Positions 1-11,714 of a stretch of DNA of 64,000 bases are shown here, one piece after another; within the stretch, counting starts at the first letter, position 1, and every line of letters begins with the position of its first letter. Source of the DNA: Arcuatula senhousia (lineage: Eukaryota; Mollusca; Bivalvia; Mytilida; Mytilidae); NCBI GenBank assembly GCA_963971305.1, contig OZ020306.1:53232686-53296685 (forward strand), written 5' to 3'. The notes under the pieces are model-generated. The model was not told the origin of the DNA and searched no databases. It saw only the letters and a list, made by a program, of their open reading frames with translations. Both the position numbers and the translations under genes were made by a program.

Positions 1-2399
1 AGCAACCCCTTGTTTGATTTTTTTGCCCTTTTAGGGCCCCTAGTTTATAAACGAATAAAAGGGGGATCCCAAATATAAAATTACACAGCATTTGGTTAAC
101 CAGAATAAAAGTCATTGTGGGAACAAACAAGAATGTAACATTATTGGCCCCTTAAAAGGGGGGACCCATTAATTCAATGTACACGAATATGAAAAATGTT
201 TATACAACAAATTAAATAACACTGAAACAAGTATATTCTAATATCATAAACATGACATGCATATGATAATGGCATACACACTACTTGTTTATAACAAATT
301 TAGTGTAGGAAAATACATTTCATCAATTGAATAAGCTGATCATTGTACATGCTGTATATTTTTTACTTCGACAGATTTTCATTTCTATTTAATACACATA
401 ATAATATAGGCCCGATTACACATAATAATAAAGGCCCGATGTTTTATGACACTTTCGGCACAGCCAATACGTTGTTTTGAGTGGTGCTTTAAGTTCGGGG
501 TATTTTAAATGATGCAAGTCCAAGCATCGGACACCACACGTCTGGCACAACCATTCTGCTACATCTTTTGTTTTCTGCCACTCTTTACATTTATGTTAAG
601 ACGTGATCCTCCAGCCTTGGAAGAAAATGCATTCCCCCATTAATGCAAGCTTATTTTTAATATTAAAAACGAAAGAATATGGAATATGTGCCAAAAAGAC
701 ACGATCAACATATTAAAATGAGTTTAAGTTGTTGTATATTATCTAGAAAAGTGGGTGGGTGAGTCAGTGATTACTTACTTTTGAGTCAGAGCCCGCGATA
801 GAATATATACCTTATGTATAACCTACGGGAAGAATTGAAATGCACAATGCATGCATGATATACATTAACTAAAAATTTCGGATTTTATACAACAATTTCT
901 TTGTATATACATGTTCATGCACTTGGTTAAAGTACATCTTTTGCCTGATCTTACACTACATTTTAGGCGGCTGCTCCATTACGTTCAAAGGGACCCCATT
1001 AAAACCCTCGCGAGTAAGCGAGTCTTGTACATGTATGTATATCAACAATTTATTATGCTTTCATTTTTGTAACATTTTATTTCTTTCAGTTTTTGAGTAA
1101 CAGTACAATGTACATGTAAATCCGGAGTAACCTTATTTAATTCTTTTTTTTGGTACCCGAGATTCGGGAAACCATTCCCGTACCCAATACGTATTAAAAA
1201 GGCATTCTGAATTATTTTGCATGTCCGGCAGCTTAGGCCCACAGTTGATACAATATGCATGTACTCTAGTAAATGTTACATATCTAATTAAACTAATATT
1301 ATAATCTATTATAAAACAACCTATTTAAAAAAAAAAACTATTATAAAATAAATGTAGGATATATCAGTGTTCTTTCTCTTGTATCCTGTCACGTCAACAT
1401 TCACGACTCGGTCCATCGTAAATGCAAACATCAAACAAATCAAATGCATATTTTCCAACGCTTCAAACAAGGACATCGTCGGAAACCCACGGATAATTCC
1501 TACCTCCTAAATCATCATTGTATGTTCCTTTAAACCACATGTAGAAAAGAAATCTTACATATGGAAATCAACGGGGTAATCACCGGGGATATTGCACAAT
1601 TTTTTTTTATGATGCCTCCCTGTCCAAAATACTTGAAAAGCTAATTGGTAGCACATACTTTTCTCACAACTTGTATGTATCGAAAGATAATCATCATTTC
1701 CGTTCATCAAATTGAACGTGCCAAATTGTCAATCGTGTTTTGCGAAAAGGTTTCATTTCTTTCACGCCTAACAAATTCGAAGTCGTAACACTTCATTTTG
1801 ATTGTTTACATTTATAACGATAAAAAGCCCATGTTAACGTAATAGAAGAGATGAATTGATTGGCCCGATTGGCCTAAGGCATTAAATATTCATGACGAAG
1901 TTTATTATCTTCGTTGCCGATTGGTTGGTATCATCATCGTATCGGAAACATGAATATGTAAATGCACAGTAAAACTAGTCCGAGACACAATTATTTACAA
2001 ATACGCAATATTCCGCACACGCGGAAATTATTTTACCCACCCACATTTATATATAATTAATTAATACTACGGTATTAATTAATTAATACTACGGTATTTT
2101 AGTGCTCAATTATAAGATATTCAATGCAATGGTATGTTAACATGTTATAGAAACGTACATTATGAAAGAATCGCATAACTATCCATCGAAAAATTTCTTA
2201 TCGCGGAAGGTTAATTGAATATCATTAATTTGTAGTAATGAGTGAGGCCATCGCTTTTTCTAATCTGGTCCTATTTTGACCTATATTCCATTTCTACGAG
2301 AGTTAGTGAGGTGACAACGAGTTGTAACAGTTTGGCGCGCCTTCTTCCATTCATCTTTTCCCCGACAAGACTCGGAAGCCGAAGACTTCCGAGTAAAAA
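1..2399 (+). mobile_element. Large interspersed element, copy 1 (left part cut by window edge)
   Basis: This stretch is colinear with 32.2-35.8 kb and 40.6-42.5 kb. All three share the GCAACCCCTTGTTTGA start block, the GGTACCCGAGATTCGGGAAA block near 1153 and the same right end. The right end is a short hairpin, CTCGGAAG-CCGAAGA-CTTCCGAG, followed by TAAAAA, after which the three copies diverge at once. No coding capacity is visible, so it looks non-autonomous. In copies 2 and 3 the left end carries ACTCGGAAGTC, the reverse complement of part of the right hairpin, which suggests asymmetric terminal repeats. The left end of this copy lies outside the window. Confidence 0.75.
2055..2098. repeat. 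22-bp tandem duplication inside copy 1
   Basis: Two identical 22-bp units, each ending in ACTACGGTATT, lie back to back. Copies 2 and 3 have a single short version here (ATTTAATTAATAT...), so the duplication is private to copy 1. Confidence 0.8.
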
Positions 2400-2554
2400 T
2401 CGGTAGGATAGAATTTTTAAAAATTTTGTTGTAAGATGTATCTATGTGCATATATATGTTTGAAAATTGAAATAAAGAGAATAGGTCACCGTGATTAATT
2501 TTTGTAGAAAATTGATCCAAAACAGTTCAAATTTGGCTATTTTTATATAGAGTA
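2400..2554. other. AT-rich spacer between element copy 1 and LINE A
   Basis: No coding, RNA or repeat signal was recognised. It begins right after the TAAAAA end of copy 1 and ends where coiled-coil coding sequence of LINE A starts. Confidence 0.5.
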
Positions 2555-2557
2555 TCA

Positions 2558-3518
2558 CCACTAGAAAACAAGATAAAAGAACTGCAGACAGAAGTGGAAA
2601 CTTTACAATTGAATAAGCACAAGGCAGCTAATCAATACTTTGAATTAGAAAGTGAATATAAAGTGGAAAAAAACAAAGCTCACGGAATTTAATCAAAAGA
2701 GTGAAAACACCATCAGAATTTTACAAGACGAGAATAGAAGGCTAGATGAAAAACTTAAGTCAGAAAGTGAAGAAGCCCAGAAGTTGCGAGAAGAAATTAA
2801 GAAACTAAGACAATCGAATGACACACAATTTGAAGAAATCATGTCCCTCAAATCCCAGCTATCAAGCATGTTTAATCCAGCTCAGTATCAACAGGATGCC
2901 AGCCAATCCACTGAAAATCAACACAATAGATCCACTGGTAGACCAAAAGCACTTCTAATTGGAACATCAAATACACAGGGAATAAATGAGGCAAGACTAT
3001 TACCGGAAGTAGACATTACTAAGACCATTGCATACACTTTAGATGAAACTCTTAGCGTAGTGCAGGATTTCAACTCGGAACCTGACATTATTATATTACA
3101 TTCCTTGACCAATGACATAAAATCAATTGAACCAAATGAGTGTCTGAAGAAGCTCGATATAGTGATCACAACAGCTAAAAGAAAATGGGACAAAGTAAAG
3201 TTCATAGTCTCTCTAACAACACCAAGATTGGACAATAAGGCGCATAGAGTAAACTGCGAAATATTAGATGCACTCGTTAAAAGCAAATACTTAGACAACA
3301 TGAATGTATATGTCTCAGAGAATTCAAACATGTGGCATGCTTCAGTACCTATAGGACACTTGTTAAAGGAACAGGATAATATTCACTTTAACCAAAGAGG
3401 ATGTTCATGCTTTGTGAATAAGGTCCCTGGTCGGAAAATTTCCTTTTATTACAAATCAGAGAGTTTATTATTATTGATGATGAATAGGAAAAGGGATTAC
3501 GAAACATGTTTGAGAATG
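2558..3518 (+). pseudogene. LINE A ORF1: coiled coil plus SGNH esterase-like domain
   Basis: ORF1-type proteins bind LINE RNA, and the esterase variant is known from CR1-like elements. A heptad-rich, Glu/Lys-rich segment starts at 2558 in one frame. It shifts near 2665 into the frame opening at 2652 and continues to about residue 72 of that frame. The following domain has the three SGNH landmarks: IGTSNTQG with Ser106 (block I), SLTND with Asn154 (block III) and DNIHF with Asp242 and His245 (block V). No ORF1 stop precedes the endonuclease, so ORF1 and ORF2 are fused in this copy. Its frame ends at 3749, inside the endonuclease. Family assignment is good. Activity is doubtful because of the frameshift and 5' truncation. 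Confidence 0.75.
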
Positions 3519-4368
3519 TGTTATTGGAACTTAGGAGGAGTAAATTCACGTAATGTTAATAAACTTAGTGATGATATCTTTTTAAAAGAAATTGGGAATT
3601 TTGATATTGTTATTTTAGGTAAAACTCATGTTGGTAATAATGAAAATTTGTATATAGAAGGATTCACTTACTTTCCTTTATGTAGACCAATATCGACAAA
3701 TGGAAGCTTCTATGGTGGTCTGGGTATTTTTAGAAAAAAAATCAATTAAAAATTATATTAAGATATTGCCCACAAAATCTAATGACTATCAATGGATTTA
3801 ATTTGAAAAAGATTTTTTTAATCTACAGAAAGATGTCTATTTATGTGCAGCATATATACCCCCTGCAAATTCATTATACTATATAAAACATGAATTTGAT
3901 ATTTTACAAACTATAAAGAAAGATATTATAATGTATAAACAGAAAGGGGATATATTACTATGTGGTGATCAGAATGCACGCACATCTAACGAAGCTGATA
4001 CTATTGTTGGTGATCACTCCTTGTATCTTCCTTTTTCAGATTCATATACCAACCAGATTTTAGTTAAGGGGATAGAAGAACCTTAGATTTAACTTTAGAT
4101 GAGAGAGGTAAAGAACTGTTAGATATTTGTATTGGTAATCAGTTGAGAATTGTCAATGGTAGATGTATTGGTGATTTTTTTTGGAAATACACTTGTTTTA
4201 ATACACATGGTCAAAGCACCGTTGATTACCTTATTACAAATGATTTTTTTTAACCAAATTTTATACTTTGAGGTTTCTGATTTTTTATCAACTTTTTCCG
4301 ACTGTCATTGCAAGATATCATGGTCAATATTAGCAAACTTTCAAAAATCACAAACTAAAATTAATTAA
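3519..4368 (+). pseudogene. LINE A ORF2 endonuclease module (broken)
   Basis: This is an exonuclease-endonuclease-phosphatase-type nuclease, which nicks target DNA to prime reverse transcription. The start has YWNLGGVNSR. About 30 residues on, ILGKTHVG stands where the family has a catalytic Glu (E-T-H), so the Glu appears to be Lys. The reading frame then breaks at 3749. Pieces in other frames carry AAYIPP, CGDQNARTSNEAD (the GDFN-type motif), STVDYLIT and a degraded SDH-like end around 4300. At least three frame changes separate the pieces. The homology call rests on motif order and context. Confidence 0.7.
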
Positions 4369-4383
4369 GCACCATTAAACTAT

Positions 4384-4948
4384 AGACGGAATGAGAAGTA
4401 AGCTCTTAAATTTCAGATTATTCTTGCATCAGATGAGTTTCAAAAGAAAATAGGTGAATATATTGAACAGGATGTGAAAGAATCACCAGATAGTATAAAT
4501 AAACTGGCTAATGACCTAAACGAAATCTTTATTTCAACGGCTAAATTGTCTTTAAGTAAACCTTCTAATAAAAAGTGGAAAAAAATAAAAAATGGTTTGA
4601 CCATGATCTTTTCAGCAGGTAAACTCTTTGCCAGTTTTCCTAAGGATCCATTTATAAGGGGTGGATACTTTAAACTTTACAGAAACTATAAAAAAAAAAG
4701 AAAATTTAAGCGAAAAAAATACAAAGAGTCACTGATAAATAAATTAGATGACTTAAGGGTAAATAATCCTAAAGAATATTGGAATTTGATTAATGAAATA
4801 CAGGAGCGAAAGAAGGATAACTGTGCTTTAAATATTGATAGAAGCAAAGGTGTACCAAAGGGGTAATCAGTATCATAAAACCGTAAAGACAAAGACAAAA
4901 CCGGCAGACAAAAATCATCACAGCAAAACAAACCACATAACAACATAA
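4384..4948 (+). pseudogene. LINE A ORF2 linker between endonuclease and RT
   Basis: A Lys-rich stretch has an open frame at 4474-4866. Segments such as GGYFKLYRNYKKKRKFKRKKYKE, read only in part here, and NPKEYWNLINEIQERK are typical of the region that joins endonuclease and RT in LINE ORF2 proteins. After 4866 about 90 bp of A-rich sequence with several stops intervenes. It reads like an insertion or heavy decay, because LINE-like coding (NKWFDHFQNLH) resumes at about 4961. Confidence 0.6.
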
Positions 4949-7054
4949 AACACAAATACTAATAAGTGGTTTGATCATTTTCAAAATTTACACACTGCTG
5001 TTGATGATAAATTTAGGGAAAGGCTTGAAACTGTTGAGAAATTATTGAATGAAAAGGAAAAACGATCTACTCTAAATGAGTTGGATATAGAAATATCAAA
5101 TAAAGAGATATGTGAAGCAATATCTAAATTAAAATGTGGTAAGGCAAGTGGGCCTGATCTCATATCTAATGAGATGCTTAAATCAAGTCAATCTTTTATA
5201 TTACCTTGTCTTCATAAATTTTTTAATCTATGTTTAAAGAATGGGGTGTATCCTACATTCTGGGCAAATGGATATATTTCACCCATATTTAAATCTGATG
5301 ATCCATCCAATCCAAATAATTATAGAGGTATTACTATTACCAGCAATATTGGTAAATTGTTTAACAATATTTTAAACACAAGACTTGAAGTTTTTTTTAA
5401 AGACTCACAATTTGATTGACCCATCTCAAATTGGATTTACAAAAAATGCACGACCTGCAGACCATGTATTTATTTTAAAAACATAACTGGAAAAATACTG
5501 TCATCATAAAGATGGTAGATTATATTGTTGCTTTGTAGACTTCAACAAAGCCTTTGATAGTGTTATTCATAGTCTTAAACTAAAACTGTTACAACTTAAC
5601 ATAGGCACCAAATTTTACAAAATTATATCTGCAATGTATGAAAAAAGTCAGGCAAGTGTTAAAACAGGAGATACTTTGACAGAATCTTTTTTCATTAAAT
5701 TAGGAGTTCGACAGGGAGATAGTTTGAGACCTGCATTATACAAGATTTTTATTAATGATCTTCCAAGTTATTTACAGTCTTGTATAGATGAAGTATCACT
5801 TCATGTTAAAAAACTTAACTGTTTAATGTATGCTGATGATGTTGTGATTTTTTCTAAAACACCCGAAGGTTTACAAGAAAGACTAATAAAACTCAAAATG
5901 TTTTGTAATGACTGGTGCTTAAAAGTAAATATTAAAAAGACAAAAATAGTAATTTTTAATAAAGCTGGTAGAAAAACTCAGCATTCTTTCCATTTTCAAA
6001 ATAATTTAATTGAATGTGTTTCTAGTTATAGGTACTTAGGCGTTTATTTTACTGCATCAGGGTCTTTTCATTTAATGAGGAATAACAAAGCTCTAAAAGC
6101 ATATTATAAGTTGAGAGGTGATTTTTTAAGCTTGAATCCAAGTGTCAAGTCTTGCCTACATATATTTAATCATACACTTCAGTCGATACTGTTATATAAA
6201 TCAGAAATATGGGGTAGCTATTGTGCATCTATTGCTAAGATCAGGTCATCTTTTAATTATGAAAATATTCACAAAAATGTACAGTGTGAAAAACTTCACA
6301 TTATATTTATTAAAAATATATTAGGTGTTAATAAAAAGAGTGTCAATTTTGCTGTTTTATCAGAGGTTGGTAGATTTCCATTATATTATGATATTTTCAA
6401 ATCAATACTAAGATATTGGTTTAGGTTTGAGAATATTTCTACTGAATTTATATTGTTAAAAGATGCATATCTTTGTAGTCAAAACTTAGATAGTCTCAAA
6501 AATGGTCTTGGTATACATTTGTAACCAAATTATTGAAAAGTTTAGATATTGATATATGTAAAAGAAGTTGTAAAAAAGGAACTTTTAATAATCTCATTGA
6601 GAAACATCTAAGAAGTAAACTGATTGAAAACTGGCATGTTCAAAGAGATGAAAAACTTGATGGAAAGCTTTCTACTTATTTGAAGTTTAAAAATAATTTT
6701 TCTTTTAAGAATTATCTTAATTGTGTTAAAGATTTTAACCAGAGAAAGGCATTGAGCAGATTTAGAATTTCTGCACATAGATTACAAATTGAAACTGGCC
6801 GGTTTAATAATACTCCTAGATCACAAAGAATTTGTCAAAAAAGTTCATCCGGAGATATTGAAGATGAAATTCATTTCTTATGCTCGTGTCAATTTTTTGA
6901 AGTTAAAAGAGCTGATTTATTTAATTTTGTCTCAAACAAATATAATAATTTTTCAAATCACAACACTCTTAATAAATTCATTTTTTTACTGACTTTGGAA
7001 GACACTCAGATTTTAAATGTTGTTGCTAGATTTATCATTGACAGTAACATTTAA
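4949..7054 (+). pseudogene. LINE A ORF2 reverse transcriptase and C-terminal domain (broken)
   Basis: RT motifs appear in order: GKASGPDLISNEMLK, PIFKSDDPSNPNNYRGI, VDFNKAFDSV near 5540, GVRQGDSLRPALYK near 5710 and MYADDVV at 5826-5846, the catalytic YADD. The tail includes ETGRFNNTPRSQRIC and a Cys/His-spaced segment near 6840-6900, typical of LINE C-termini. Lesions are a frameshift at the T run near 5395, an in-frame stop near 5482, and a stop with frame change near 6524-6533. The end at 7054 is the last stop of the LINE frame. The RT identity is secure. Confidence 0.9.
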
Positions 7055-7231
7055 TTAAAGGTGAGTTTTTTTTTTGAAAATAGATGTTATAAATTGGATA
7101 CTATTCTATGTTTTATGTGTAAGTTGATTGTATTTGTTCAACAATCAATTATGTTCTTTCTCTAATTGTTGTAATCTCTTATTGCTCCTCGTGGGCTCCT
7201 GATCTGGAATAAAATGATGTTTATGTTTATA

Positions 7232-7794
7232 GATTATATAGGGAAAAATGGTTTAAATTTTTAGGTTATGAATTCGCTGGATTTTCTTTACAATGCTGCT
7301 TGTGTTTAGAAAGTAATTTACACTTTATGGAGGATTTCCATAAGCTTATTGTATCTTGTAATTGCAATTATTGCATCACTAAAGTGTAAAGGTAGCGTAT
7401 ACGGCATAAACTCAAGTGTCAAGGTTGTAGGAATGAGCAACATAATAACTTTAATTTCTATCAATCAAAAGGTCCAAATGAAATATTGGTATATAAAGAA
7501 GGTTTTGCATTGGATGCTTGTTATATATCTTCTTCCAAAATAGAGTTCTGAGATATTATAATTATTTATAAAGTTTTAATTGAATACACAAAACCTTTTT
7601 ACATAATATATTCTAAATAATAAAGAAAGTTTTATGCAATGTCACAAATTAATAAAGTTTAAGTTTGCTGTTCATCAATCTTATATAATTGGTAAGTATT
7701 AATTGATACATGACATTCATTGATCACGAACGGTCTATTCATTTTTTTTTTCAATACAATAAAAGGTTTAAAGGGATCAATTGGTCACTACGTA
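7232..7794. other. AT-rich spacer, no gene seen
   Basis: Short open frames occur but none shows a family signature. The stretch separates the LINE A tail from the palindromic element. Confidence 0.5.
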
Positions 7795-7901
7795 TAGGAG
7801 AATGTATGGTTTACTGTAGATTCGTAAAAAATAATTCACGAGCGCCGTCAGGCGCGAGTGAATTATTTTTACGAATCTACAGTAAACCATATATTCTCCT
7901 A
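7795..7901. repeat. Left terminal hairpin of the palindromic element
   Basis: Near-perfect arms of about 47 bp start TAGGAGAATGTATGG and include ACTGTAGATTCGTAAAAA and AATAATTCAC. They flank a GC-rich loop (GAGCGCCGTCAGGCGCGA). The only clear arm mismatch is GTATG against CATAT at the outer end. Confidence 0.9.
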
Positions 7902-8889
7902 CTTAAACCATTTACACCGGGGAAAACAAAACATAAATGTATAAGTATGGTAAAACATTAATAGCATCTGTATTTCATAAAAACTTATTTAAAAAACCGT
8001 GGTTCCGACATCCCATACGATCCTCCATAATGTTCATAAATTTTCCCGCCTTATTTAATTTTATAGTGAGCAGATTGTGAGTACTTTTAATATGTTTTCT
8101 AATGTAATGGACAACACAGAGGTCGTCGTGTTTTTGTCAATGGATATAAATTTTGAAATTCATTACGGATTATTTTAAATTTCAACAAGGGATTTATTTT
8201 TCGTTTTCGGGAATAAAATACAGAAGTATGCAAAAGGTAAGATTTAAAAATAATAATAAATAACGTAATGGTTACTTAGAATTGGAAAGAAAATTAAAAT
8301 AACCATGCAAAATTATCATTTTGACACATTTAAAATCACTTTTTACATAAACAACTGACAAAGAGAATTAATGTTTTTTTCATGTTTCCCTTTAAACTTG
8401 AAATGTTTGCTGCTTAAATCAAGGATTTTACAATTGAAACATTTTTTGATATAACTTTTTTCATAAAAGTTTATTAGATGTCTATCAAAGTTAAATTAAG
8501 TCCAATGGCTTTTACTCACAAAAATCTATGAAAAAAAGGCAGTAGATAGTCCATTTACAAGTCAGGGAAAACACATGGTGAACAGCATTATCTAAAACGT
8601 ACAGCATTTCGAAATTTCTGTACCAATAACGATTAAATACAGTACTTTGCATTTTGGAAAAAAATACGACGGCAAATTAAAACATAGTAAGCATTTTTTA
8701 TACAATTTCTGTAAGATCGCGGGTTTTATCTGATTTGAATTATGCAACAGCTATTCATTCTGTCTGTAACGGGCACCTTTAATTGGTCAATAAAATCTGT
8801 TCTGTTCTGTTCTGTTCTATACGGTCAACGAAAGAGTTTTGTTCCTCATTCATTAGAACACAGGTCGTTTCATGTTCCGGCTATCGTTA

Positions 8890-9147
8890 GGGACGGACCA
8901 TTTCACTTGAAGGGGGATCCTTGGTTTAATGTTATGCTCTGCGCGGAAAAAAAATATTTATTTTTTAAAGACATCGCAACAGAATATTTTTTTTCATTAT
9001 TACATTATTTTATGTGGCATAAATCCTTCCTCAGAATATTTTTTCTTACCCTCTGCTTCCAAAATATTTTTTCATCAAAAATAATTTTCAGATTATTTTT
9101 AGGAAAAAAAAACAAGCTTCCCCCTTCAAGTTAAATGGTCGGTCCCT
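8890..9147. mobile_element. MITE in the left arm (TA-type target)
   Basis: Terminal inverted repeats of about 28 bp: GGGACGGACCATTTCACTTG on the left and the complement of CAAGTTAAATGGTCGGTCCC on the right, each next to a TA. The interior is a series of A/T-rich motifs around AATATTTTTT. There is no transposase. The equivalent place in the right arm has no such insert, so it came after the palindrome formed. Confidence 0.75.
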
Positions 9148-9532
9148 TAACACTGAATAATTCTAAGATAGTAAAGTCTTATCCTAGCATGCTGTCTACC
9201 ATTTTATCCCATTGTCTTTAAAAAAACATACACAGTAATTTTTTAGGCTGTTTTCAGATTTCCAGCTTTAAACGATAGTCGGTCACCATGTAGAAGAAAA
9301 AAAGCATGCAAACAAATTTTCAAGCAAATACTTTATTCGGAGTTATAAAATATTGATACAACCTTTTTTACTAAATAATATAGTAAAATTGTTTTTAACT
9401 TTTTTCTAGATTTACTACCAATCACTTGCTGAAAAGGCGCGCTACACATGTACATCTTTATGTGGAGGACAACGAACTTTAATTTTATACCGCTATTTTC
9501 GCCAATCTTGAACGAGCAAAATTTCATTGAAA

Positions 9533-9611
9533 TGTTTCAATGTAATTTAAATTCTATACAGATTGTCTAAAATAAGAGGTACAAGTTTATACCCCAACAT
9601 TAATGCATTAT
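9533..9611. repeat. 79-bp direct repeat, copy 1
   Basis: Identical, in the same orientation, to 10733-10811. It includes ACAGATTGTCTAAAATAAG. A direct repeat is unexpected here because everything around it is inverted. Confidence 0.9.
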
Positions 9612-9929
9612 TACACGGATTGTTTTCTGTGTTTGATCAACTACGATAAATATTCATGTGCACTTTTGAGACGATTGTGGATCATTTATCTATATTTCGG
9701 ACAAAATGGATTATTTCATCATCGGATTTTTGAACGCATAGAATGAATTTATATACTGTTTACTAATTGTGATTTTATTAATGTTATTAATAAAACTTGT
9801 TTTCTGTACTCAATGCATTTTTGCTACCCTTAAAAAGGGTTGTTTTTTTAAACTTATCACTCACGGGTGTTTGCCCTGAAGGTTTGTGATCAGTGGACCG
9901 TGAAAAGTTCATGGAACACTGAACATGAA

Positions 9930-10090
9930 CAATAGAAAGCGTAGTGAATTCGTTAAAAAATAATTCACTCTTTAAACAATAGAATGACGTAATTAAAATG
10001 GTTTAACAATTGCTTAAACCATTTTAATTACGTCATTCTATTGTTTAAAGTGTGGATTATTTTTTTACGAATTCACTGCGCTGTCTATTG
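9930..10090. repeat. Central hairpin of the palindromic element
   Basis: Arms of about 75 bp meet at the CAATTG near 10010. The innermost 50 bp of each arm (TTTAAACAATAGAATGACGT side) are almost perfectly paired. The arms also carry GTGAATTCGT and AAAAAATAATTCAC, the same motif as in the terminal hairpins. Confidence 0.9.
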
Positions 10091-10629
10091 TTCATGATCA
10101 GCGTTCCATGAATTTTTCACGGCAAACACTGGGTTTAGATTTACCGGGAGTGATTAGTTTTCAAGAAATTTACCTTTTTAAAGGGTCACAAAAATGCATT
10201 GAATACAGGAATCAAGTTTTATTCAACTAAAAAATAAATACAATCACTTTGAGTTAACAATAAATGAATTTATTCCATGCGTTCAAAAATCTCAAATGTC
10301 CGATGATATAATACTCCATTTGGTCCGAATCGTAATCCAACTTTATCAACGTTTTCAAAGCATCTCAAAAGTGCACATGAATATTAATCTCACATAAAAC
10401 AATCCTGACATGGAGAATGTTTTGCTCATTCATGATTGGCGACAATAGTGGTACGACATAAAAGTTCTTTGTTTTCCACATGTACATCTGTAGCGCTCGT
10501 TTTCAGCAAATGATTGGTAGTAAATCTAGAAAAAAAAAACAATTTTATTTCGAAAAAAGAAATATAAGACGTGTGTTGATTGCAAATTTGTTTGTATGCT
10601 TTTTAGGCAGAGCCTTATAGAGTCATAAA

Positions 10630-11035
10630 GCTATCTGATTTTCGCGGGGTTTTTTTTCCGTCTAGACAGAGTAAATCGGTCCGCCAATATTCCTACCACA
10701 GGATCTATTCAACATTAATCGTGTATTTTCATTGTTTCAATGTAATTTAAATTCTATACAGATTGTCTAAAATAAGAGGTACAAGTTTATACCCCAACAT
10801 TAATGCATTATAAATGTGCACTACATATCGTATATCAATACAAGTTAATGTTTACTTAAGCTTTGTTTACCTTTGACCTTTGATCAAGTGGGCGGAGCCA
10901 AATTACAAAGGTGCAAGAGTGCGGAGCAAACAAAGAAAATTGATGTGCTATGTTTCAAGTTTATGAAACACAGCTAGCTCATTCTTTATTTTAGTGCTTT
11001 GATTTAGCTCTGCCTCTTAACGCTTCAGCGCTTTG
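10630..11035. repeat. Block unique to the right arm, containing the second 79-bp direct repeat
   Basis: There is no counterpart at the mirror position of the left arm. The 79 bp at 10733-10811 duplicate 9533-9611. The rest holds TTTACCTTTGACCTTTGATC and GTGGGCGGAGCC, which I could not assign. It is probably a later insertion or template-switch product. Confidence 0.6.
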
Positions 11036-11212
11036 ATTTTCTTCTACACGGTGACCGGCTATCGATTACCGCTGGAAATTGAAGACAGCCTAAAATTTAC
11101 TGTGTGTTTTTTAACAATGAAGAAGACAATGGAAAAAAATGGTATAAAACATGCAAGGATTAGACTTTTGTCTACCATTTTCTCGATTTTCCTTTTTCGA
11201 TGATAGAATTTA

Positions 11213-11714
11213 GGGGACGACCATTTGATTTTGAGGAGGGACCCCACTGGAAATAAGCTCTTCAATGTAGCTTTTGTGGGTTATCCTTGGGTACTAGCTT
11301 ATTTTATCCTTCCTGTTTCTATATTTTAGTTGTGTTTCTTCGTCTATCATATTTCTAATAATGTCATTCCATATTTATTATAATGTATTGAATGATCTGT
11401 ATGTTTACTGTTTGTAATATATATGCTTTGCACTCTAATAAACATTATTATTATTAGGGAGGGCTGGCAGTTTTTTGTAAATAATTATTCTGGCCTGGAA
11501 AAAGTTGGAAATAAATAATCAGGCCTTTGTTTGCAAGAAAATAAATAATCCGTCCCAATATCCTTGCTCAAATACGCTATTGTATGCAGAAAATAAATAT
11601 TCTTGCCGCGTAGCATCGAAAAATAAATATTCTGGCCCGCAAAGTTTTGAAAATAAATAATCTGTCTCGACCGAAACTGCCAGACCCCCTTTCAGAATCA
11701 AATGGTCGTCCCCT
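11213..11714. mobile_element. MITE in the right arm (TA-type target)
   Basis: Terminal inverted repeats of about 24 bp (GGGGACGACCATTTGATTTT and its complement at the right end), each beside TA. Inside, the motif AAATAAATAATC or AAATAAATATTC followed by a C-rich pair recurs about five times at 35-45 bp spacing. It is related to the left-arm MITE by the GGGACGACCATTT terminal core, but lies about 45 bp from the mirror position, so the insertions were independent. Confidence 0.8.

Larger units (their letters stand above)
2555..7231 (+). mobile_element. LINE A, decayed non-LTR retrotransposon (CR1/L2-like layout)
   Basis: The order is coiled coil, SGNH esterase-like domain, AP endonuclease, linker, reverse transcriptase and a C-terminal Cys/His segment, all on one strand. 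This is the arrangement described for CR1/L2-type LINEs whose ORF1 has an esterase domain. The 5' end is truncated, because the coiled coil is already open at its first base. The 3' UTR runs about 175 bp to a GGAATAAAATGATG-like tail. I count at least six frameshifts or stops, so it is a dead copy. Clade placement is inference from domain order. No target-site duplication was found. Confidence 0.85.

Noticed and set aside
2281..2520. Small minus-strand frame at the end of element copy 1
   Set aside because: It crosses the element border and has no counterpart with the same continuation in copies 2 and 3.
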